From: RFSX01 sp964567435
GTDB taxonomy: Bacteria; Bacteroidota; Bacteroidia; Chitinophagales; Saprospiraceae
DNA length: 6,931 bases
Direction of reading: 5' to 3'
Assembly (NCBI GenBank): GCA_964567435.1
Contig: CAZMMQ010000118.1
Coordinates: forward strand, 1-6,931
The notes under the pieces are model-generated. The model was not told the DNA's origin. It ran no database searches and saw only the letters and a list, made by a program, of their open reading frames with translations. A program made the translations under genes and the position numbers. This document shows, one piece after another, positions 1 through 6,373 of this stretch. Position 1 is the first letter of the stretch. The number at the start of each line of letters is the position of its first letter.

Positions 1-265
1 GAGGATGCTTCGATTCTTTAAGTCCTCGATTCCTAGCAAAACTTAATCCTTGATTGGATTCGAAGACTTGACGAAAATTGTGGGTGGTATTGTGTTTTAT
101 ATAATCAGTTACGATTTGTTCTGTATTGTCTGTAGAGTTATTGTTGACTATTATAATCTCGTATTCTGAAGCGTCTAAGTCTTGCTGTATTAAATGGTCT
201 AATGCATCAGGAATAAACTTGACTCGATTATAAGTACAAACGATAACTGAAATTTTTTCCTTCAT
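1..265 (-). CDS. Family 2 glycosyltransferase, N-terminal fragment (3' end beyond window)
   Basis: This gene starts at an ATG at 265 and runs off the left edge of the window, leaving 88 complete codons. The protein begins MKEKISVIVCTYNR, the first beta strand of a GT-A fold. It continues with VNNNSTDNT (about residues 44-52), where the last Asp contacts the nucleotide-sugar donor in GT2 enzymes, and then SNQGLSFARNRG (about 72-83), the usual helix before the metal-binding DXD. The DXD itself and the acceptor region lie outside the window. GT2 enzymes transfer a sugar from a nucleotide donor to a lipid-linked or polysaccharide acceptor on the cytoplasmic face. The start is three bases after the stop of the gene upstream, so it is almost certainly co-transcribed. 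Family assignment is firm; donor and acceptor cannot be told. Confidence 0.9.
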   Translation of the reverse strand, partial: MKEKISVIVCTYNRVKFIPDALDHLIQQDLDASEYEIIIVNNNSTDNTEQIVTDYIKHNTTHNFRQVFESNQGLSFARNRGLKESKHP

Positions 266-268
266 TCT

Positions 269-1141
269 CTAGAGGCTGTCAATATTCTCCTTTTCAAAGG
301 CATCAATAAATGAGCCTTCTGTAAGATTTATAATTGTACTATCTTTTGTAGATGCATATTCACTGAGCTCATGGTAAGCTTTAAAACTTAGCATGAATTT
401 GTGAAGTACTTCATGAATTTTTCTGTTTCCTCTCCCTTCGTTTTTATGCATTTGTTTTGCTGTAGAAGATTGTTCATCATAGAAGTGTTTTTGGTGGAGT
501 AACACTTCATTATTTTCATTCACAGATAATTCAGGTAGCCAAGAATGATCTGCCCCTAGCAGGTATATTTTTTTATAACCAGCATTGACAGCTTGTAAAA
601 TAGATGGAATCAAAACATTGTGCGGTCTTGGTGACCCTAGTCCTATTTTGTAGAAAAGATGGTTAAGGCTTTTAAGTCCTTCTGTTGGTGTTGTATTATA
701 GTATTGAATGGAGATATTTTGATTAGAGTTTATATAATCGGTAAACCGTTTGTTTTTTCTACTCGCAGCGGGGATAAAGAAAACAATAGGCCAGTTGGTT
801 TTCTCCACCAAACTCTTGATGATATTTTTTCTAACCTTTACATTATAGTCCACAGCATCATTTCTATAAAAGCCAGGCGAACAAACTATAAAATAATTAG
901 GCTGTATTTTTTCGAATAATTCTGATAATGGAAATCCATTGACAGATAGAATGCTCTTATTGCGAAATTTATTTTCTAATAATGGCAGTTGTTGTTTAAG
1001 TGAAGGTCCATTTCCTAAAATGAACAACTGCTCTTTTTTTGTTTTGTACTTTTTAATAAAAAAAGAGGATCTCAATATTATTTTGAAAAAAGTTAGAATA
1101 CTATTAGTAATAGCTATGATGATATTGAATAACTTCTCCAT
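269..1141 (-). CDS. Putative glycosyltransferase, DUF115/MAF-like or GT42 sialyltransferase-like
   Basis: This 290-residue protein has a hydrophobic N-terminal stretch (about residues 4-24) that could be a membrane anchor or membrane-associated helix. A basic linker follows, then LFILGNGPSL (39-48), a GNGPS loop like that at the N-terminus of Campylobacter CstII-type (GT42) sialyltransferases and of DUF115/MAF proteins. VLIPSILQAVNAGYKKIYLLGADHS (about 176-200) matches the second conserved block of those families: a helix, then a strand ending in G-x-D. KHFYDE (218-223) and a C-terminal helix plus INLTEGSFIDAF (271-282) complete the layout. MAF proteins are linked to adding pseudaminic or legionaminic acid to flagellin, so a role as nonulosonate transferase fits the NeuB and cytidylyltransferase genes upstream. 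This role is inferred. The ATG at 1141 gives a TGATG stop-start overlap with the gene before it; the TTG one codon earlier is less likely. Confidence 0.72.
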   Translation of the reverse strand: MEKLFNIIIAITNSILTFFKIILRSSFFIKKYKTKKEQLFILGNGPSLKQQLPLLENKFRNKSILSVNGFPLSELFEKIQPNYFIVCSPGFYRNDAVDYNVKVRKNIIKSLVEKTNWPIVFFIPAASRKNKRFTDYINSNQNISIQYYNTTPTEGLKSLNHLFYKIGLGSPRPHNVLIPSILQAVNAGYKKIYLLGADHSWLPELSVNENNEVLLHQKHFYDEQSSTAKQMHKNEGRGNRKIHEVLHKFMLSFKAYHELSEYASTKDSTIINLTEGSFIDAFEKENIDSL

Positions 1142-2505
1142 CAAATAATCTTGTAGAGTTTGTTAATCTGGCTAACTATATCCAGGTCCAACTTATTTTC
1201 TATAACATATGCACTATTCTTGTCTAATACAATATGCCCTACTTTGCCGTGAAGAATTTTGTCATGCTCTAGGAAGGTTTTCTTATCTACGACGGTAATA
1301 CCTCCAACGTGTTTGTACAACGTGTCTCTCTCCAATTTACTTCGAGACTCTTGTCCAAGTATTGGCTTCATTCCTGTGCCATCATGTTTGAAAAACAAGT
1401 TGCTGTCAGGTCTTACACTTATGAGTGAGTTGGCCTTGAAGAGCATCATCGTATTTACTGCATCATTTATCTTTACTGTCGAGATAAGTGGAAATCTTAA
1501 GTCAAGAATAACTATTGCATTCATTTCTTCATGCGAACCATGATTTAGGATTTCCAGTATGGTATCTCTTAATGAGGTATTGATTCTTGCCAGCTCTTGT
1601 GACCTTTTGTGAAACACAAACTTGGGATGATCGATATAGCTAACATCTATGGTTTCTAAGACTGATTTATCTGGGCATGAAACAATGACTTTGTCTATGG
1701 TATTAGATTTAAGAGCCTGACTGATTTTTAGATTTAGTAAGGTCTCACCATTTATTTCAAGCTGATAGAATTTATCCTTTTTGCTTCTAATTGGAATAAC
1801 AGCCAATGAGCTATTATCTATATTTAAATCTTTAATGTAATCTGCATTGATTTGAGCTCTAGTCCCTAGAATTCGGTTTTCGTTGGAGGTAAGGTTATTA
1901 CCATGTTGACGATAACTGAATAAGGGTTCAGATACATTGGCTACCTTATATTTACTTATAAATTTAATCCATAATTCATACCCGTCTTGGCATTTGTAGT
2001 TTTCATTATAACCGCCAAGTGCTCTGAGAAAATCTGCACGTATCATTGTGCATGCGCCATGTGCCGCCTGGTCATATAAGGTCACCTCCTTTCTGAAATC
2101 ATGTCGCTTGTGATGCTCTATAATATTCTCTTCAGCATCTACTATATAGTAATCTGGAAATACTAATCCCAGTTCCTTGTTTTGTTCTAAAGGCTCAGAT
2201 AATTTTTGAAGTGCATTTTTATGAAGATAATCATCTGCGTCAAGACGCATAATGAACTTTCCATGAGATAGACTAAGGGCAATATTGTTAGTGATGTTAA
2301 GCCCCTTATTTTGCTGATATACGATAGAGATGATTGGATTGACTCTGTATTGTTCTATTATTTCTTTAGAGTTGTCAGTTGACCCATCATCTATGATGAT
2401 TAACTCAAAAGTTATACCCTCTTGAGACAAGACACTTTCTATTGCTCTAGAGATATACTGTCCATAGTTATAGTTAGTTATATATACTGTAATTAGGGGT
2501 GACAT
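1141..2505 (-). CDS. GT2 glycosyltransferase fused to a NeuA-like cytidylyltransferase domain
   Basis: This is a 454-residue, two-domain protein. Residues 1-215 are a GT2 domain: LITVYITNYNYG at the N-terminus, IIDDGSTDNS (37-46), RLDADDYL with the metal-binding DXD-type acids (87-94), and CQDGYELW (172-179), the ED/QD-like acceptor-site motif. Residues 232-454 look like a CMP-sialic acid synthetase (NeuA): AVIPIRS (235-241), INGETLLNLKISQAL (251-265), IDKVIVSCPD (270-279), RSQELAR (301-307), VILDLRFPL (332-340) and LDLDI near the end (439-443). The glycine/lysine-rich loop that follows IPAR in active NeuA enzymes is not recognisable (SKKDKFYQLE), so this domain may no longer make CMP-sugar. 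I chose the ATG at 2505, four bases after the upstream stop. A GTG at 2541 would add 12 residues but lies inside the conserved G-V-P-A-K tail of the upstream gene. The GT2 assignment is firm and the NeuA relationship likely. Confidence 0.85.
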   Translation of the reverse strand: MSPLITVYITNYNYGQYISRAIESVLSQEGITFELIIIDDGSTDNSKEIIEQYRVNPIISIVYQQNKGLNITNNIALSLSHGKFIMRLDADDYLHKNALQKLSEPLEQNKELGLVFPDYYIVDAEENIIEHHKRHDFRKEVTLYDQAAHGACTMIRADFLRALGGYNENYKCQDGYELWIKFISKYKVANVSEPLFSYRQHGNNLTSNENRILGTRAQINADYIKDLNIDNSSLAVIPIRSKKDKFYQLEINGETLLNLKISQALKSNTIDKVIVSCPDKSVLETIDVSYIDHPKFVFHKRSQELARINTSLRDTILEILNHGSHEEMNAIVILDLRFPLISTVKINDAVNTMMLFKANSLISVRPDSNLFFKHDGTGMKPILGQESRSKLERDTLYKHVGGITVVDKKTFLEHDKILHGKVGHIVLDKNSAYVIENKLDLDIVSQINKLYKII

Positions 2506-2509
2506 AAGT

Positions 2510-3130
2510 TTAAGTCTTGCTGATTGATTTTGCTGGGACACCTGCTATCGTCTGATTAGCGGCGAAAGAATTGGTGACGACGGCATTACTACCGACTACA
2601 CATTTTTCTCCAAGTGATACGCCAGGTAGCACAACGACATGAGCGCCTAACCAAGTGTTTTTGCCTAATGATATTGGCTGGTGGTTATATCCTTGATCTC
2701 TAATTGGTGTTGCATCTTTATACTTGTGCATGCTTGTTTGCAGATAGACAAATCCAGAAATGAGACAGTTTTCATTCAACGTAATTGAATCTCCACCATT
2801 AAAAACTGAATATAAACCTATACGGGTACCTGACTTTATATCTATGATGGATTCATTTGCAGCCAATAACCTAACACCTCTGTCTATTCTAATCTGATTG
2901 CCTATCTTTATCACACCGTTATTGTGGACTCTCAATTCTACATTTCTTCTCAGATACACCTCATCGCCAATATTGATTTTACCATTCTGGGTTATTAAAA
3001 TATCTGGAATAGAATCACATTTGAATTTCGACCCTATTATAAATCTGGAAGAAGTATAAAATAGTTTTACCCAATAGCCAAGTAGCTTAGGTCTGATGCT
3101 TTTCCAATATAGTATGATCTTTAAAAACAA
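2510..3130 (-). CDS. Hexapeptide-repeat acyltransferase (left-handed beta-helix), TTG start
   Basis: This 206-residue protein transfers an acyl group, usually acetyl from acetyl-CoA, to a sugar or sugar precursor. A basic, aromatic N-terminal segment (about 1-35) precedes a long run of hexapeptide repeats (I/V-G-x-x-x-x), for example INIGDEVYL and IKIGNQIRI. TSMHKYKD carries the probable catalytic His135. The end has the usual NTWLGAHVVVLPG (158-170), VVGSNAVV and AGVPAK (196-201) coil and lid motifs. The frame contains no ATG until residue 134, inside the catalytic region, and a stop codon lies two codons before the TTG at 3130. TTG is therefore the best start, with ATT one codon earlier as an alternative. 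It follows the NeuB-family gene after a 21-base gap (3131-3151), the largest in the window, which holds no clear Shine-Dalgarno sequence. Family certain; acceptor unknown, perhaps the nonulosonic acid or the growing glycan. Confidence 0.9.
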   Translation of the reverse strand: MFLKIILYWKSIRPKLLGYWVKLFYTSSRFIIGSKFKCDSIPDILITQNGKINIGDEVYLRRNVELRVHNNGVIKIGNQIRIDRGVRLLAANESIIDIKSGTRIGLYSVFNGGDSITLNENCLISGFVYLQTSMHKYKDATPIRDQGYNHQPISLGKNTWLGAHVVVLPGVSLGEKCVVGSNAVVTNSFAANQTIAGVPAKSISKT

Positions 3131-3151
3131 AATTTAGATGGTTCTAGCTTT

Positions 3152-4174
3152 TTATTTGAAGTATGTCCAATCCAACTTCTCGTACTTCAATATGTTTTGA
3201 TCTAACACTTTCCCTATGACGTTTCTATATTCTCGTGCATCTATGCCATGATTAGGTCTCATATATAGAAGATCATTGGCTGTTACAACCTCTCCTGCCT
3301 TCATGTCTCTATTAAGATAACATGCTCTTCTAAAACTCAAATGATGCACTTCTTCTACTGCTCTACAAGTTTTTTCTCCCTCTCCAAGCACAGCATGTAT
3401 ATCTGAAATATTTTCTGTAAGACTTAAAACCTCATCTCTTGTCAGAGATACTTTATGATCCCTAAACTCTTTACCTTCCCGACTATCAGTGAAGTGAAAT
3501 TCTAATATTTCTGCCCCTAAGGCAACCGCTATTTCTAAAGCAAATGATCCTTCTGTATGGTCAGAATAACCTATAGGTATATCATACCTTTCCTTGAAGG
3601 TGCGCATCGCCTTTAGATTGGCATCTTGAAAAGGGATAGGATACATGGAAGTACATTGCAATAATGCCAGATTATTTTTGTCGTGATATAAGGGATCTAA
3701 GCCACGAATAAAATTTACAGTCTTATCCACATCCTCTAAATCACAAAGACCACTGGAAATTAACAATGGCTTTTTGAATTTGGAGAAGTCTTCTATAACA
3801 GGAAAAGCTGTAAAATCTCCTGATCCAATTTTATATATCTCAGAATATTCATCTACCCATTCTGCAAAATCTGGATTCCATACAGATGCCATGTATCCTA
3901 TTCCAGCAGACTTACACATTTCTGCTAAGTGAATATGCTGCTTCTCTGAAAGTTCAAATTTTTTAAAGTGTTTATTTCTAATTGGATTTTCCACTGGATT
4001 GACCAAAGTATCTCCGGTATAAATTTGGAATTTTATATAGTCGACATTAGACTCTATTGCCAGCTCAGTCAACTTTTTAGCATACTCAAAATCACCTTCG
4101 TGGTTACCACCTATTTCAGCTATTAATAATGGACCATGCTTGCCTTCCCATGTATTTCTAGAAGTTGCTGTCAT
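3152..4174 (-). CDS. neuB: NeuB-family nonulosonic (sialic) acid synthase
   Basis: This 340-residue enzyme is predicted to condense phosphoenolpyruvate with a six-carbon N-acetylated sugar to give a nine-carbon nonulosonic acid. The TIM barrel carries LIAEIGGNHEG (17-27), IKFQIYTGD (47-55), YKIGSGD (114-120), LLQCTSMYP (171-179), GYSDHTEG (202-209) and LEFHFTD (224-230); E225 and H227 match the Glu and metal-binding His of the E-x-H-F motif. The C-terminal SAF (antifreeze-like) domain spans about 281-336, with RRACYLNRDMKAGE and the MRPNHGI loop, where an Arg usually reaches into the partner's active site. Length is normal for the family. The loop after EFHF reads TDSREGKEFRDHKVSL rather than the usual PGPDH version, so the substrate may not be ManNAc. 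The start ATG overlaps the stop of the cytidylyltransferase gene by 4 bases (ATGA). NeuB, PseI, LegI and SpsE cannot be told apart by eye. Confidence 0.92.
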   Translation of the reverse strand: MTATSRNTWEGKHGPLLIAEIGGNHEGDFEYAKKLTELAIESNVDYIKFQIYTGDTLVNPVENPIRNKHFKKFELSEKQHIHLAEMCKSAGIGYMASVWNPDFAEWVDEYSEIYKIGSGDFTAFPVIEDFSKFKKPLLISSGLCDLEDVDKTVNFIRGLDPLYHDKNNLALLQCTSMYPIPFQDANLKAMRTFKERYDIPIGYSDHTEGSFALEIAVALGAEILEFHFTDSREGKEFRDHKVSLTRDEVLSLTENISDIHAVLGEGEKTCRAVEEVHHLSFRRACYLNRDMKAGEVVTANDLLYMRPNHGIDAREYRNVIGKVLDQNILKYEKLDWTYFK

Positions 4175-4878
4175 TTTTTTAAATTCAAATTTAGATTGCT
4201 GATAACTCTGTCAATATCCGCTAATGAATAGGCTTCAGGAAATTGTGGAAGCTCATCAGTTATAGTTATAGCATTATGATAATCTTCAGAAGTATCTACT
4301 GCTAATTGTTTTTGTTTTAAAAATGGAAAATCAATATTTGTAAAGTATTTAAATGATGGAATTTCCGATTCATTATCATAAAGGTATTTTGTGACATGCT
4401 CTAGGTGTTCTGATTTTTCGAATTTAGTATATACCTCTTGATAGTATTTCGTTCTTACTATTTCTATACTCATCCCATAAGGAAAAGTTCGACCAGGTAA
4501 ATTGGATATAAAATCATAATGACTTGATCTTGCAGCAGCACACATCTCGCTAAGTAAGTCTGTATCTACAAATATATTATCGCCATTAATTCTGACACCA
4601 TAATCAAAGTCGTGCTTCAGAGCAGTGCTAAGAAATCTATGGGAAACATCCTCCAAACTTCCTCTGAAATATTTGAATTGGAGTTCTTCGCAAAATTGGA
4701 CTATGGGATCATCACTTTCTTGATCAGAAGTGCACACAACGATTTCATCTAGACAATCTACTGATTGTAATCTGCGATGAATATTCTCTAGAATTGGCTT
4801 TCCCTTTATAGGTTTTAAGATTTTGCCAGGCAGTCTACTAGAGTTATACCTGCATAATATGAGCGCTCCTATCTTCAT
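4171..4878 (-). CDS. SpsF-like cytidylyltransferase (CMP-nonulosonate synthetase family)
   Basis: This 235-residue protein belongs to the nucleotidyltransferase family that includes CMP-Kdo/CMP-NeuAc synthetases and Bacillus SpsF. LILCRYNSSRLPGKIL (6-21) is the CTP-binding loop with intact Arg, Ser-Arg and Lys positions. IKGKPILENI (24-33), EIVVCTSDQESDDPI (45-59), FRGSLEDV (71-78), VRINGDN (95-101, usually RITGDN/C), PYGM (133-136), SEHLEHVT (156-163) and LAVDTSEDY (192-200) follow the SpsF order. It probably activates the product of the adjacent NeuB-family synthase by coupling it to CMP. It starts inside the stop of the acyltransferase gene (ATGA, 4-base overlap) and overlaps the synthase start in the same way, which suggests translational coupling. 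SpsF and SpsE (NeuB-like) are likewise paired in Bacillus spore-coat loci. Family is firm; the exact sugar is inferred. Confidence 0.88.
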   Translation of the reverse strand: MKIGALILCRYNSSRLPGKILKPIKGKPILENIHRRLQSVDCLDEIVVCTSDQESDDPIVQFCEELQFKYFRGSLEDVSHRFLSTALKHDFDYGVRINGDNIFVDTDLLSEMCAAARSSHYDFISNLPGRTFPYGMSIEIVRTKYYQEVYTKFEKSEHLEHVTKYLYDNESEIPSFKYFTNIDFPFLKQKQLAVDTSEDYHNAITITDELPQFPEAYSLADIDRVISNLNLNLKK

Positions 4879-5426
4879 GAGCGCTGACTAATCTCTTTAG
4901 CAGGAATTCCACCATAGATGGCATAGGCAGGCACATCTGATTTCACTAAGGCACCAGCAGCGATTACAGCGCCATCTCCTATAGTCACTCCTTTTAATAT
5001 CTTACATCCTGTCCCCAACCATACATCATTTCCTATTGTAATCTTTGCCGTTATATTAGGTTGCTGATTGATGAGGGTACTCTTTTCTATTCCATGATCA
5101 CTGTCCACAATATACACGAAAGGTGCTATTAAGCAATTAGCGCCAATCTCAATAGATGCTGAGGCAAAAAGAAAAGTATGATAGCCCACTGTTGTGTTAT
5201 CACCGATTTTAATAGTCGCTTGCTTATTGCAAGGGCATATTCTAGCCCCACTCTTGACAACCAATCCACTTCCTAAAAAAATATTTTTAGGATATCTCAT
5301 CAGTTGCACATCTTTCTCAAAAAATACATCCGACCCCAATTCTCCGAGTTTGGCCTTATTCTTCATGCTTCTGTAACGGACAGACCATGTTCTTTTCAGA
5401 TGCTTTCTGAGTTGACTATTTTTCAT
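4875..5426 (-). CDS. Hexapeptide-repeat sugar O-/N-acetyltransferase
   Basis: This 183-residue left-handed beta-helix acyltransferase is of the WbbJ/maltose acetyltransferase type. A basic N-terminus (about 1-25) is followed by hexapeptide coils (IKIGDNTTVG, IEIGANCLIAP). IVDSDHGIE (106-114) contains the probable catalytic His111. ITIGNDVWLGTGCKILKGVTIG (129-150) and YGGIPAKEI (171-179) are typical coil and C-terminal motifs. It is likely a trimer using acetyl-CoA in the cytoplasm. It differs clearly from the other acyltransferase in the window (2510-3130), which has a longer N-terminal segment and a T-S-M-H active site, so the two probably modify different positions or sugars. The ATG at 5426 lies inside the end of the epimerase gene (11-base overlap), and the stop overlaps the cytidylyltransferase start. 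The acceptor is unknown. Confidence 0.92.
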   Translation of the reverse strand: MKNSQLRKHLKRTWSVRYRSMKNKAKLGELGSDVFFEKDVQLMRYPKNIFLGSGLVVKSGARICPCNKQATIKIGDNTTVGYHTFLFASASIEIGANCLIAPFVYIVDSDHGIEKSTLINQQPNITAKITIGNDVWLGTGCKILKGVTIGDGAVIAAGALVKSDVPAYAIYGGIPAKEISQRS

Positions 5427-6372
5427 ATTTTTTCTGAAACCAGTGGACTGTTTTCTTTAGACCTTCATCGAGCTGAACAAGTGGTTCATACCCAAGGTCA
5501 TTTTGTATTTTACTTATATCTGCTAAGCTGTGCTTAATGTCTCCTTTTCTATAAGCTACATATTCAGCTTTTACATCACTACCAATAATTTTTGCTAATG
5601 ATTGGTACAAGGTGTTGACGCTAGTCTTGCCACCTAGAGCTGTATTGTAAATCTGAAACCCATGAGGTAATTTGTCTTTCTTCAGTGCAAGTATATTAGC
5701 ATGTACCACATTGTCTACATAAGTAAAATCTCTGCTCTGCTCTCCATCGCCATGTATGGTGGCAGTAACATTAGCAAGTAGCTTCTCTATGAAAAGTGGA
5801 ATCACTGCAGCGTAAGGTCCATTAGGAGATTGATTGGGTCCAAATACATTGAAATAGCGCAATCCTAGAATTTCCATCTCATATAGTGATGAAAATAATC
5901 TAGCATATTCTTCTTTAGTTCTCTTTGTCAGTGCATAAGGTGATAGCACATTACCAGTAGATGATTCTACTTTAGGAATGGTCATGTCATCTCCATAGAC
6001 TGAAGAAGAAGAAGCGAATACAATTCTACTGACCTGAGCTTCCTTTGCAGCCAATAAGATATTTAGAGTACCGTTGATATTATTATTGTGGGTCAACCAA
6101 GGGTCATTGATAGATCGTGGAACCGAACCTATGGCAGCTTGATGTGACACATGAGAAATGTCCTGCATTATTTGCTTGCACACTATTGCATCTGTGATAT
6201 CTCCTTCTGTAAATTCAAGCTTTTTATGATTGAGATAGGGTATAAGATTTTCCTTGTAACCCGTCATTAAGTTGTCTATCACTCTGACCAGAGTAATTTC
6301 TGCATCTTCCAATAACTTTGAAACCAAATTGGATCCTATGAATCCTGCACCTCCTGTAACTAAAACCCTCAT
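5416..6372 (-). CDS. wbpP: UDP-N-acetylglucosamine 4-epimerase, WbpP/TviC type
   Basis: This 318-residue extended short-chain dehydrogenase/reductase is predicted to interconvert UDP-GlcNAc and UDP-GalNAc (or the uronic acid forms). The NAD-binding VTGGAGFIGSNL (5-16) is followed by VIDNLMTG (31-38), HQAAIGSVPRS (77-87), SSSSVYGDD (121-129) and the catalytic Y146-x3-K150 in LSPYALTK. LRYFNVFGPNQSPNGPYAAV (171-190), HGDGEQSRDFTYVDNV (207-222) and YRKGDIKHSLAD (274-285) match, from memory, the WbpP family rather than plain GalE. The start is one base after the dehydrogenase stop, a pairing typical of UDP-GalNAcA synthesis (WbpO-WbpP, TviB-TviC). The end overlaps the next gene by 11 bases. Other UDP-sugar epimerases are possible, but the dehydrogenase neighbour and motif set favour an N-acetylhexosamine substrate. 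Confidence 0.88.
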   Translation of the reverse strand: MRVLVTGGAGFIGSNLVSKLLEDAEITLVRVIDNLMTGYKENLIPYLNHKKLEFTEGDITDAIVCKQIMQDISHVSHQAAIGSVPRSINDPWLTHNNNINGTLNILLAAKEAQVSRIVFASSSSVYGDDMTIPKVESSTGNVLSPYALTKRTKEEYARLFSSLYEMEILGLRYFNVFGPNQSPNGPYAAVIPLFIEKLLANVTATIHGDGEQSRDFTYVDNVVHANILALKKDKLPHGFQIYNTALGGKTSVNTLYQSLAKIIGSDVKAEYVAYRKGDIKHSLADISKIQNDLGYEPLVQLDEGLKKTVHWFQKKYEK

Positions 6373-6373
6373 A

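Noticed and set aside
659..1148. Open frames on the plus strand at 659-919 and 939-1148
   Set aside because: They lie fully opposite the DUF115-like gene, have no recognisable domain, and the minus-strand protein has clear conserved motifs over the same bases.
1259..1543. Plus-strand open frame of 94 codons
   Set aside because: It is antisense to the NeuA-like domain, with no known motif and a Ser/Leu-rich composition expected from reading the opposite strand.
2506..2541. GTG start at 2541 for the GT2-NeuA-like gene
   Set aside because: It falls within the G-V-P-A-K codons of the upstream acyltransferase, and the extra 12 residues do not belong to the GT2 fold. The ATG at 2505 places M-S-P-L-I-T-V-Y at the usual family N-terminus.
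3131..3151. Possible internal promoter or terminator between the NeuB-family gene and the acyltransferase
   Set aside because: The 21-base gap shows no -10/-33 Bacteroidota-type promoter pair and no stem-loop with a T tract.
5194..5537. Two overlapping plus-strand open frames
   Set aside because: They are antisense to the acyltransferase and the end of the epimerase, both of which are well-supported families.
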